From contig NZ_BLIN01000005.1 in the NCBI RefSeq assembly GCF_009811555.1, forward strand, positions 1,559,501-1,623,500: 64,000 bases of DNA, given 5' to 3'. Shown piece by piece: positions 17,471 to 25,482 of this stretch. The number at the start of each line of letters is the position of its first letter. The first letter of the stretch is position 1. Below the pieces are notes generated by a model. It had not been told where the DNA came from. It worked only from the letters and a program-made list of their open reading frames with translations, and made no database searches. The DNA is from Streptomyces caniferus. GTDB taxonomy: Bacteria; Actinomycetota; Actinomycetes; Streptomycetales; Streptomycetaceae. Both the position numbers and the translations under genes were made by a program.

Positions 17471-18201
17471 CGCAGTCTCGAATTCCGGCGGACTCCGCCC
17501 ACGCCTGCCCGCCTCGTCGGCCGATGCTGATGTCGTCCTTCAGAGCGCGGGCCGTTGGCCTTGGCCGATGCTCACCTGCGGCGTGGGCGCTGGTGTCGGC
17601 GAGTGGCAGTACGCGTCTAGCCACTCAGGCAGGCTACCAGCCACTCTCAAGGCCAATCTCGAGAGCAACCAACCGCGTCCATGCGGGACGGGGGTTCAGC
17701 CCCCGGGGTCGTGGCGCCGGACGCGCAGGGTTGGCAGCCGCTACCCGACACCGGGAGCTGCGCGTCATGAAAGGGGATCAGAAGGGCGATCGGGCTCGTC
17801 TCCTTGGCCGGCTCGGCCGGGTACTGAGCACCGCGGACCGCCACGACGAGTCGGGGTTCGGCACAGTTGCATTCTCCTGTCGCCTTGCGACGACGGCGCT
17901 TCGTCGCGGGCGGGAAAACCGGGTGGTCCTCCACGCACTGGTCTGGAGCGCGTCGATCGGACCTTGCGGTGACGCCTCGTGTTGCGCTCGACCGCTGCTT
18001 GCACTCTGCGGTGGAGAAGAACAGGAGCATCCCCGCCAGAAGCCGGAACACCTTACCGTCACCCTGACGGGGCCTCTCAGCTTCGGCAGACACGCATCCG
18101 CAGCCCAAGGGAGGCGGCAGCCTCTCGGCGATCAGCGCCTTCCCTCGTGGCGCCATACGTCGAATCGCCTGTTCAGAGGGCTCGCCAGGCAGCCCATCCC
18201 G

Positions 18202-18253
18202 GGGGACTTTTCGGGGACTTTCCGCTCTGTCAGGGGGACTTTCCGGGGACTTT
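18202..18253 (+). repeat. Phased GGGGACTTT direct repeats
   Basis: Four exact copies of GGGGACTTT start at 18202, 18213, 18234 and 18245. The spacings are 11, 21 and 11 bases, roughly one and two helical turns, so all copies face the same side of the DNA. Such phasing is seen for iterons and for activators of the SARP type that bind direct repeats at 11-base intervals. No partner protein can be named. Confidence 0.6.
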
Positions 18254-18264
18254 GCGCCGCCTAA

Positions 18265-18281
18265 GAGGCCGTCTCAATTGG
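18265..18281 (+). repeat. Candidate left terminal inverted repeat
   Basis: GAGGCCGTCTCAATTGG pairs imperfectly (13/17) with 21192-21208. It lies upstream of murJ and about 2.1 kb from the transposase it would serve. Confidence 0.4.
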
Positions 18282-18544
18282 CTGGTGGACAGTGAGAAGG
18301 ACACGGTCCGATGTGCAGGTGCAGACACGCTCGGTGCGCACTGGATCTGCCTCCTTCTTGACCCAAGAGCTGCATGTTCGGCTCCTGGCCGGGCGGGCCC
18401 TTTGCCGTCCCGCCGTCTGTCATGCGGTCCCTACGCTGCGCTCACCAGGTGAAATGTTGGGTCGTCCGGGGCCAGGTGAAAGAGTGTCACGTCGAAACGA
18501 TGACGGACAGTTGATGGGCTGGGGGCTGACAAGGTGGGGCAGGC

Positions 18545-20365
18545 ATGAAAGCGCCGTACGACCAGAACGACGGCTCGGGGCCGGAAGCCAACTTTCCGGC
18601 GGACGACACGGTGCGACTGCGTCCACCTGCTGCCCACATGCACGCGACCGAGCCTCCCTATGAGCCTGGGCCGAGCAGCTCAGCCACGCTTGACGCTCCC
18701 GAGCCGAGCCCGGAGCGGCAACGAGCCGGGGGCTCTTCGGGCTTGATGAAGTCCAGCGCCGTGATGGCGGCGGGCACAATCGTCTCCCGTATTACGGGCT
18801 TTCTCCGCACTCTGGTCATGGCTGCAGCGATCGGTGTGGGCACGCTCAACGACTCCTACCAGGTTGCCAACGTCCTGCCCACGATGATCTACGTGCTGGT
18901 CGGCGGCGGCGCACTGAACGCGGTCTTCGTTCCGCAACTCGTGCGGGCCATGAAGAAGGACGACGACGGTGGCGAGGCATACGCCAACCGTCTGCTCACC
19001 CTGGTCATGGTCATCCTGGCGGGCATCACGGCAATATGCGTGCTGGCCGCCCCGCTCCTGGTGCGCATGATGTCACCGGACATCGCCTCCGATCCGCAGC
19101 GTATGGCCGTCACTGTGGCTTTCGCCCGGTACTGCCTGCCCACCATGTTCTTCATGGGCGCCCATGTGGTGCTCGGACAGATCCTCAACGCCCGCAGCCG
19201 CTTCGGCGCAATGATGTGGACCCCGGTCCTCAACAACCTCGTGATCATCGCGTCCTTCGGCAGTTTCATCTGGGCCTTCGGTGCCTTCACCGACTCCGGC
19301 GTCAGCCCCTCAACCGTCACCCCCGATGGGGTACGGCTCCTTGGAATCGGCACCCTGCTCGGCCTCACCGTTCAAGCCCTTGCCATGCTCCCGTACCTGC
19401 GCGATGCCGGCTTCCGACTGCGATTGCGCTTCGACTTCCGGGGGCAGGGCCTCGGCAAGGCCCTGGGCCTGGCCAAGTGGACGCTCCTGTTCGTTCTCGC
19501 CAACCAGCTCGGCTTGATCGTCGTCACCCAGCTCGCCACCAAGGCGGGCACCCTCGCCGAACAGTCCGGACACACCGGCTCCGGCATCACCGCCTACAAC
19601 TACGCCCTGTTGTTGTGGCAGATGCCGCAAGCCATCATCACCGTGTCCGTGATGACCGCCGTACTGCCGCGGATCTCCCGCGCGGCCCAGGACGGGGACT
19701 CAGCAGCGGTCCGCGACGACATCTCCTACGGCCTGCGAACCTCAGCCGTCGCCATCGTGCCCTGCGCCTTCGCCTTCCTGGCTCTGGGCGTACCGATGGC
19801 CACACTGCTCTACGCCGGCTCCGGGTCCGACGGCGCTCGCGGCATCGGATACGTCCTGATGGCCTTCGGCCTGGGACTCATTCCCTACTCGGTACAATAC
19901 GTCGTACTGCGCGGCTTCTACGCCTACGAGGACACACGCACGCCCTTCTTCAACACCGTCATCGTCGCGATGGTCAACGCCGTCGCTTCCGGATTGTGCT
20001 TCGTCTTTCTCAGCCCCCGCTGGGCCGTTGCTGGTATGGCCGCCTCTTACGGTCTGGCCTACGCGGTGGGTGTGGGAGTTGCCTGGCGTCGACTGCGCAG
20101 GCGCCTGGGCGGCGACCTGGATGGCTCTCGCGTCCTACGTACCTACGCTCGCCTTGTCGCAGCCGCGACTCCTGCTGCTGTGGCCGGCGGAAGCGTGGCC
20201 TACGCGGTCACCAAGGCCCTGGGTAGTGGCGTCCCGGGCTCGCTCGTAGCACTGCTCGCCGGCGGGAGCGTCCTGCTCGGTGTCTTCATGGCCATCGCTC
20301 ACCTCATGCGACTGCCCGAAGTCAGCGCCATGGTCGGGATGGTTCGGGGACGCCTCGGCCGCTGA
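18545..20365 (+). CDS. murJ: Lipid II flippase MurJ/MviN family, extra copy on the island
   Basis: The protein has 606 residues. The first ~65 residues are a hydrophilic, Pro-rich cytoplasmic extension. They are followed by about 14 hydrophobic segments starting SSAVMAAGTIVSRITGFLRT, the conserved MurJ opening. Further MurJ features are LPTMFFMGAHVVLGQILNAR and RGFYAYEDTRTPFFNT. MurJ flips lipid-linked peptidoglycan precursor across the membrane. A Streptomyces chromosome normally has its essential murJ elsewhere, so this is probably a second copy. It lies between an insertion-sequence-like end and a transposase, downstream of a biosynthetic operon. A role as a resistant target duplicate is possible but unproven. 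Confidence 0.85.
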   Translation: MKAPYDQNDGSGPEANFPADDTVRLRPPAAHMHATEPPYEPGPSSSATLDAPEPSPERQRAGGSSGLMKSSAVMAAGTIVSRITGFLRTLVMAAAIGVGTLNDSYQVANVLPTMIYVLVGGGALNAVFVPQLVRAMKKDDDGGEAYANRLLTLVMVILAGITAICVLAAPLLVRMMSPDIASDPQRMAVTVAFARYCLPTMFFMGAHVVLGQILNARSRFGAMMWTPVLNNLVIIASFGSFIWAFGAFTDSGVSPSTVTPDGVRLLGIGTLLGLTVQALAMLPYLRDAGFRLRLRFDFRGQGLGKALGLAKWTLLFVLANQLGLIVVTQLATKAGTLAEQSGHTGSGITAYNYALLLWQMPQAIITVSVMTAVLPRISRAAQDGDSAAVRDDISYGLRTSAVAIVPCAFAFLALGVPMATLLYAGSGSDGARGIGYVLMAFGLGLIPYSVQYVVLRGFYAYEDTRTPFFNTVIVAMVNAVASGLCFVFLSPRWAVAGMAASYGLAYAVGVGVAWRRLRRRLGGDLDGSRVLRTYARLVAAATPAAVAGGSVAYAVTKALGSGVPGSLVALLAGGSVLLGVFMAIAHLMRLPEVSAMVGMVRGRLGR

Positions 20366-20399
20366 GTTTCAGTGTGTTGGATGGGGAGACGGTGGTTTG

Positions 20400-21199
20400 G
20401 TGGCTGTGCTGCGCTTGGTGCCGGATGAGTTGTGGAAGCTGTTTCGACGCGTGGTGCCGCCAGCTCCGTCGAGGCCACAAGGTGGCGGCCGACGGAGGTA
20501 TGGGGATCGGGAAGTGCTGGCTGCGATCATCTTCGTGGCGACGTCCGGCTACACCTGGCGACAGCTGCCTTCGTCTTTCGGGCCGTCCGGGGCGACGGCC
20601 CACCGGAGATTCAGTGAGTGGAGCAGGGCCCGGGTGTGGGCCAAGCTCCACCGCTTGGTCCTGGACGAACTCGGCTCCCGCGGTGAGTTGGACTGGTCGC
20701 GGTGTGCGATCGACTCGGTGAACATGCGAGCCCTCAAAGGGGGGACCTGACAGGTCCGAATCCTGTGGATCGGGGCAAGAAGGGCTCAAAGATTCACTTG
20801 ATCACGGAACGGTCGGGACTGCCCCTCTCGATCGGCATCTCGGGTGCCAACCTCCACGACAGCCAGGCCATGGAACCACTCGTCCGCGGTATCCCGCCTA
20901 TCCGTTCCCGCCGCGGACCACGGCGTCGCCGACCGGCCAAGCTTCACGCCGACAAGGGCTACGACTACGGCCACCTGCGGCGATGGTTACGCAGCCGGGG
21001 CATCACCCACCGCATCTCCCGCAAGGGAATCGAGACCTCCCAGCGACTGGGCCGTCACCGCTGGACCGTCGAACGCACCATGGCCTGGCTCGCCGGCTGC
21101 CGCCGTCTCCACCGACGCTACGAACGCAAGGCCGAGCACTTCCTAGCCTTCACAAGTATCGCCTGCACCCTCATCTGCTTTCGCAGACTCACCAAATGA
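20400..21199 (+). CDS. IS5-family transposase, two frames joined by -1 frameshift
   Basis: The first frame (GTG 20400 to TGA 20750) encodes the N-terminal part, with VPDELWKLFRRVVPP and GYTWRQLP. The second (to 21199) carries the catalytic remainder. A slippery AAAGGGGGGAC sequence near 20737-20747 would shift ribosomes by -1, joining MRALKGG to DLTGPNPVDRGKKGSKIHLI. The DDE residues are visible: D in AIDSVNMRA, D in LHADKGYD, and E in RWTVERTMAW. Length and motifs match IS5-family elements common in Streptomyces, so the protein is probably functional. Confidence 0.85.
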
Positions 21200-21208
21200 G
21201 ATGACTTC
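21192..21208 (-). repeat. Right terminal inverted repeat of the insertion sequence
   Basis: CCAAATGAGATGACTTC overlaps the transposase stop codon and is followed by TAA. Its reverse complement resembles the end at 18265-18281. Confidence 0.45.
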
Positions 21209-21233
21209 TAAACAGGCAAGGATCCGAAAGACC

Positions 21234-21269
21234 GGAAAGGGCCTCCGGCGCAGGTCAGAGGCCCTTTCC
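21234..21269. terminator. Strong hairpin after the transposase
   Basis: GGAAAGGGCCTC at 21234-21245 and GAGGCCCTTTCC at 21258-21269 form a perfect 12-bp stem with a 12-base loop, just downstream of the insertion sequence. Confidence 0.6.
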
Positions 21270-21715
21270 GAGGCGAAGCCCCAGGTAGCGGCGGACGAGT
21301 CGGCCTGTACGCCGGGTACAGCTCGACCTCTGACGTCTGCGGCACACCCAGGGGCTTTCGTGAGGAGTCCCAGCCACCTCGTCGGTTGACCCGGCCGGAC
21401 ATGGGAAGCGGAGCAATGCTCGCGCCGGCCGCGAACTTCTCTCCGCGCGTTTACCTGTGACATCCGTGATCATTAATTTCCTTTCCGTGCAATATCCCCC
21501 CAACCACCGCCGCCCCAACCCTGCGGCCGCACGGACGCTGCAGAGCGCTTCGACGGCACGCTTCGGCGCCCCATCGTCAATGACCCAACTCAAGACCCTC
21601 CCCCAAGTGGCCGCGTAGCCAAATCATCAACCTGAGCCCTCATTTGGCGCGGCCGGAATTCCGAGCTACAACAGCACACTCTGGCGGGAAGACCCGTCGA
21701 TGACGCTCGGACGGA
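21270..21715. other. Intergenic region before the integrase, no gene seen
   Basis: About 450 bases with a locally AT-richer patch near 21460-21500 (GATCATTAATTTCC). No excisionase gene, tRNA or protein with a ribosome binding site is recognisable. It may contain the integrase promoter. Confidence 0.4.
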
Positions 21716-22861
21716 TTGGCGCGAGATTTGGCGACGGTAGTAGACAAAGGCGTTGGTGCGCCCGGCAAGCGATGGCTCGTACGGTACCGGGAGCCCGGTG
21801 GGCGTAGCGCCCGGCAGCGTGAGAAGTCTTTCGACCGCAAGAAGGATGCGGTGGATTTCGCCACCAAGATGGAGAACGACAAGCGGGAGAACAGCTACGT
21901 CGATCCTTCTGCCGGCAAGGTGTCGGTGCGGCGCTATGCGGCCGAGTGGCTCGCTCTGAAGCCCATGGCGGCCGGCACGGAGGAGTCCTACGAGCGCATC
22001 ATGCGTCTTCACGTCCTCCCGCAGCTGGGGAAGAAGACCATCTCCCAGGTCACTGCGGCCGACGTGGAGGAGTTGTACGCGCTCTGGCGCCGGCAGGGCG
22101 CGATGCCCAACACGATAGATTCCCGCCGCATTGCTCTGTCGGGGATGTTCTCTCACGCGGTTCGCCACAAGAGGATCCGTGAGAATCCGGTAAAGCAGGC
22201 CGAGAAGCCTGCCAACCCCATCATGCAAGTGGATGAGAGGGCGCTTCCCAGCTTTGATGAGATCTCAGCCTTGACCAAAGAGATTGGTCCACGCCTGGAG
22301 CCTGCTGTGTGGCTCATGGCGTGCTGCGGATTGCGTATCGGAGAGTCGCTGGGAATCTTTCCAGAGGACATCGCCGACGGCACGTTGCGTTGCCGGCGAC
22401 AGGTTGTGCGTATCAAGAACTCCTCAGGTAAGTACGTTGCCCTCTACGCTCCCTTGAAGCATCGGAAAGAGGGTGAATGGCGCGATATACCGGCGCCCGC
22501 CACCCTGGAGCCGCTTGCCGAACGGCTGCCCATTCGAAATCAGGCCGGAGGCATGATCTACCCCGACCTTTTCCGTAAGTCCTGGGACAGGGCACTGAAA
22601 CGCCTCGGGCTTCCCGACTACAACCCGCACGACCTCCGACACAAATGGGCCACCGTGACCCTGAGCAACGGTGTGCCCATCCACGAGGTGTCGCGGTGGA
22701 TGGGCCACAGCTCGATCAAGATCACGGTGGACCGCTACGGCCACCTCACCCTCGACGGCAGTGAACGCTGCCGTCAGGTCATCGAGGCCACCTTCGGGGT
22801 GCACATGCTCAGCGGATTCCCAGCTCCGCGAGTACCCGGTGCTGAGTTGGTGCTGGCTTAG
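21716..22861 (+). CDS. Tyrosine site-specific integrase
   Basis: The protein has about 381 residues. The likely start is TTG 21716, without an obvious ribosome binding site. The N-terminal arm/SAM-like domain has RRYAAEWLALKPM. The catalytic domain shows MACCGLRIGESLG (first Arg), HDLRHKWATVTL (His-x-x-Arg), WMGHSSIKIT (His) and the nucleophile in VDRYGH. It is the integrase of an integrative element. Its 3' end overlaps the 3' end of the C39-like peptidase gene on the other strand by 53 bases. This suggests that the attachment site lies there and that the island extends to the left. Confidence 0.9.
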   Translation: MARDLATVVDKGVGAPGKRWLVRYREPGGRSARQREKSFDRKKDAVDFATKMENDKRENSYVDPSAGKVSVRRYAAEWLALKPMAAGTEESYERIMRLHVLPQLGKKTISQVTAADVEELYALWRRQGAMPNTIDSRRIALSGMFSHAVRHKRIRENPVKQAEKPANPIMQVDERALPSFDEISALTKEIGPRLEPAVWLMACCGLRIGESLGIFPEDIADGTLRCRRQVVRIKNSSGKYVALYAPLKHRKEGEWRDIPAPATLEPLAERLPIRNQAGGMIYPDLFRKSWDRALKRLGLPDYNPHDLRHKWATVTLSNGVPIHEVSRWMGHSSIKITVDRYGHLTLDGSERCRQVIEATFGVHMLSGFPAPRVPGAELVLA

Positions 22862-24215
22862 CCGGGAAGTAGAGGTAGCAGACCCCGCCCGAACCGCCCT
22901 TGACCTGGCCGTTTGCATCGTGGCGCTTCGTCCGCAGCCAGATGTTTTCGAACTGGCGGCGCTTGTAGATGTGCCGGACCGCGGCGTTGTCCGGGGAGGC
23001 CGGGTCGTTGGCGATGATGTCGCCGTTCTTGGTGAAGCCGACGATGGTCATCAGGTGGCCGGCGGTGCCGTAGCCCGCGCCGTCGAGTTCGGTCTTCAGG
23101 AAGGACTGGGACGTGATGACCGGGATGCCCGCGTGGACGAGGCGTTCGGCATCCGTGAGGGAGGAGAGGCGGGTGACGATGCCCTGCAGGTCGCGGTAGG
23201 TGGCGGCGTAGGCGGCGTTGAAGGGCCAGTTGCCGCAGCCCTCGTACTGGTAGTCGAAGGTGTAGCGGGCGGCGTGGCAGACCTGGGGGTCGGCGTAGTC
23301 GGGGTTGACCCAGGACAGCTGCTGCTGGGTGGGCTTGCGGCCCCAGTGTTCGACGATCATCTGGGAGGAGGTGGGGCTGCACCAGGCCTCCCCCCCGTTG
23401 TCGTACTCCGGGTACTGGCCCTTGTGGATCTCCTGCGAGTAGCGCGGGACGACCAGCTCGCGGCCGACGAGGCCGGGCGCGGAGGCCGGCACCTCGAAGC
23501 GGTCGGGGAGGTCCGAGCCCATCGCGCCCAGCCGCCAGACGGTGGGGGTGAGGGTGCCACCGGGTTTGCGGTAGAGGGTGACGCGGAGCTCGTAGGAGGT
23601 CAGGCGGAGGCCGCTCGCCGGGCTGTCGATGGCGAAGGTGTCGGTCGAGATGCTGCTCTTGCCGTCCTTCTGGTCGTCGACGGAGGTGCGCCGGATGTCG
23701 GCGTCGCCGTCGCCGGAGGTCCAGCGGCCCATGACGTACCAGGGGGTGCGGCCGCCGTCGGTGTAGGTACCGCGCAGTTCCACGGCGATCCACGTGCCGG
23801 GCGGGGTGTGCGCGTTCCAGGAGGCGACGAGCTCGGTGGCCGGGACCTTGAGACGGTGGACCGGCGACGTCCAGGTGGCGTACTCCCAGGATGCGGTCCT
23901 GCCGGTGTGCGGGTCCTTGTAGTCGAAGGTGCCGGCCGGGTGCGCCAGGCGGATGCCGGGCCGGGAGCCGTGCGCGAGGGCGGTGCCCTGGGCCTGGCCC
24001 TTGGTCCAGTCGGCGGTGGTGGTCCAGGCGTGATAGTCCACGAGGCTCTTCGATCGGCGCGCGGTGGCGTCCGGGGTGAGGGCGGTGGCCGGGGCGGCGG
24101 TACCCGCGGCGGGTCTGCGGGAGGCGTCGGCGGCCTGCGCCGAGGGGGCGGCGGCACCCGCCGCGGCGGCGAGCGCGGCGGCCAGGACGGTGCGCCGGGG
24201 CGCGGAGCTGGTCAT
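22809..24215 (-). CDS. Secreted C39-like cysteine peptidase family protein
   Basis: The protein has 468 residues. The N-terminus MTSSAPRRTVLAAALAAAAG followed by a hydrophobic stretch and AQA is a signal peptide, possibly twin-arginine. The middle has a jelly-roll-like region (WTSPVHRLKVPATELVASWN). The C-terminal ~200 residues form a papain-like C39 domain: catalytic Cys in GGEAWCSPTSSQMI, His in AGHLMTIVGFT, and Asp in IIANDPAS. It probably acts outside the cell. The substrate is unknown. The 3' end is overlapped by the island integrase, so its last codons may have been rebuilt by integration. Confidence 0.85.
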   Translation of the reverse strand: MTSSAPRRTVLAAALAAAAGAAAPSAQAADASRRPAAGTAAPATALTPDATARRSKSLVDYHAWTTTADWTKGQAQGTALAHGSRPGIRLAHPAGTFDYKDPHTGRTASWEYATWTSPVHRLKVPATELVASWNAHTPPGTWIAVELRGTYTDGGRTPWYVMGRWTSGDGDADIRRTSVDDQKDGKSSISTDTFAIDSPASGLRLTSYELRVTLYRKPGGTLTPTVWRLGAMGSDLPDRFEVPASAPGLVGRELVVPRYSQEIHKGQYPEYDNGGEAWCSPTSSQMIVEHWGRKPTQQQLSWVNPDYADPQVCHAARYTFDYQYEGCGNWPFNAAYAATYRDLQGIVTRLSSLTDAERLVHAGIPVITSQSFLKTELDGAGYGTAGHLMTIVGFTKNGDIIANDPASPDNAAVRHIYKRRQFENIWLRTKRHDANGQVKGGSGGVCYLYFPAKPAPTQHRVLAELGIR

Positions 24216-24419
24216 GGTGGTGGTCCCCCAGTCGGATGCGTACGAGCGGGTGCGGGAGGTCGGGCCGGGGCCGCGGGCGGACACGGGCGGATCAGCAGTG
24301 GCTCAACTATTCCGGTTCCCGGCCCGCTTCGGAAGGCGCTGCGAGGCGCGTCGCCGGAGGAATATTGGTGTGGACCACTGGCGCGAGGCGGGGCCGGGCC
24401 CCGCGCGTACGCTGGCGCA

Positions 24420-25004
24420 ATGGATCGTGATCTGGCTTCGCTCGCCGCCCGGCTGCGCACCGTGCCGCCGTCCTGCGGGCCGGTGCGGCTGATCGCGGTG
24501 GACGGGCACGCGGGGTCGGGCAAGAGCACGTTCGCCGGACGGCTGGCCGAGGCGCTGGGCGGTGCGCCGGTGGTGCACACCGACGATCTCGCCACCCATG
24601 AAGAGCTGTTCGCCTGGAGCGAGCGGTTCGGCGCCCAGATCCTGGGGCCGCTGTCCCGGGGCGAGACGGCGCGCTACGGCGTCTACGACTGGGTGCGCGG
24701 GGAGTTCACCGAGGAGCGTGCGCTGGCACCCGCGCCGCTGGTGCTGGTCGAAGGCGTGGGCGCGGGCCGACGGGCGCTGCGCCCGTATCTGGCGTCGCTG
24801 TTGTGGATGGAACTGGCGAGCGAGCACTCCTGGGAAAGGGGGCGGCTCCGGGACGGGCCGGGGCTCTCCGCGTTCTGGAGTGGCTGGATTCCGGCGGAGC
24901 GCGCGCACTTCGCAGCGGATCCTTCGCGTCCGTATGCCGACTTCCTGGTGCACCAGAAGCAGCTGGGGTACGAGGTGCTCATGGGACCGTCCGCGACGCC
25001 CTGA
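24420..25004 (+). CDS. Uridine kinase-like P-loop protein
   Basis: The protein has 194 residues from ATG 24420. A Walker A motif DGHAGSGKSTFAG lies near residues 30-42. VVHTDDLATHE and LVLVEGVGAGRRAL follow, the layout of uridine kinase/phosphoribulokinase-like P-loop kinases. It is short and could phosphorylate a nucleoside or another small molecule. It is divergent from the C39-like gene with a 204-base gap. Confidence 0.8.
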   Translation: MDRDLASLAARLRTVPPSCGPVRLIAVDGHAGSGKSTFAGRLAEALGGAPVVHTDDLATHEELFAWSERFGAQILGPLSRGETARYGVYDWVRGEFTEERALAPAPLVLVEGVGAGRRALRPYLASLLWMELASEHSWERGRLRDGPGLSAFWSGWIPAERAHFAADPSRPYADFLVHQKQLGYEVLMGPSATP

Positions 25005-25091
25005 CCGGCCTCATATCTCACGCTCTGTAACGGACGGCGGCCGACGGGCCGAGCGGCGCCGACAGGGTCCCGCCGAGTGCCCCAACTCGGC

Positions 25092-25121
25092 TTGACCTGG
25101 GGGGCGTACAGGACTTACGTT
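25092..25121 (+). promoter_or_regulatory. Possible sigma-70-type promoter
   Basis: TTGACC at 25092-25097 and TACGTT at 25116-25121 are separated by 18 bases, an acceptable vegetative promoter. It points at a short structured stretch ending in a strong hairpin. Confidence 0.35.
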
Positions 25122-25125
25122 CTCA

Positions 25126-25195
25126 ATGTGCGGTTCTACGGACCGCCCGCAGATGCGAAGCCCCCGGTTGTTCCCCCGTGATCGGGGGCTTCGTT
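25126..25195 (+). ncRNA. Candidate small RNA or attenuated leader
   Basis: Downstream of a promoter-like sequence lie a small stem (GCGGT..ACCGC near 25131-25147) and then a terminator hairpin. No open frame with a start fits this short stretch. The CGGGGG strand can pair either with CCCCCG at 25161-25166 or with CCCCCG at 25173-25178. It may be an independent ~70-nt RNA or the attenuated leader of the downstream AAA+ gene. No known RNA family is recognised. The rest of 25005-25482 shows no gene. Confidence 0.3.
25156..25193 (+). terminator. Hairpin terminator
   Basis: CGAAGCCCCCG at 25156-25166 pairs with CGGGGGCTTCG at 25183-25193, an 11-bp stem followed by TTCTGTG. Confidence 0.6.
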
Positions 25196-25482
25196 CTGTG
25201 CGAAACCACCTCTTATCGCCGCTCGGCGCCGCCCCTCCCTTACCCTGGGTCACCGCAGTCTTCGCGCCGTCGCGCCGCGCGCCGCCCTCCGCTCTTGCCC
25301 CGTACCGCCCTCTACGACCTGCACCGATCCCGCAGGTACGATGCGGGTCTGTGCCACCGCAGGCCAGAACCGATGTGCGCGCGGCGAAGGTCAACTCCCG
25401 CTCTCCGTACGCCGGTTCGCAAGGCCGCGGCCGGGCACGCGCCCGGCGGTACTCGGGGGACGTTTTGGTGTGGGGGGACGGG

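Larger units (their letters stand above)
17471..18544. other. 1.07-kb region without a convincing gene
   Basis: Open frames here are short, lack ribosome binding sites and show no conserved motif. Visible structures are a small hairpin near 17689-17705 (CGGGGG-TTCAG-CCCCCG), the GGGGACTTT array at 18202-18253, and an insertion-sequence-like end at 18265-18281. The promoter of the murJ gene should lie in the last 260 bases. Confidence 0.5.
18265..21208 (+). mobile_element. Possible IS5-type transposable unit carrying murJ
   Basis: GAGGCCGTCTCAATTGG at 18265-18281 matches, at 13 of 17 positions, the reverse complement of the right end CCAAATGAGATGACTTC at 21192-21208, which overlaps the transposase stop. 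TAA directly flanks both ends (18262-18264 and 21209-21211), the size and type of target duplication known in some IS5-family groups. Between the ends lie murJ and a frameshifting IS5-type transposase starting 34 bases after the murJ stop. No better left end is seen next to the transposase. The three-base duplication could be chance. Confidence 0.4.

Noticed and set aside
17344-18264. Plus-strand open frame through the 17.5-18.2 kb gap
   Set aside because: Arg/Ala/Gly-rich, starts inside the antisense of another gene, ends in the GGGGACTTT array, with no motif.
22870-25130. tRNA gene as integration target
   Set aside because: No cloverleaf-compatible sequence seen near the integrase; the overlap with the C39-like gene explains the site better.
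25126-25195. Known 6C-type RNA
   Set aside because: C-rich loop is present, but the two-hairpin six-C layout could not be shown.
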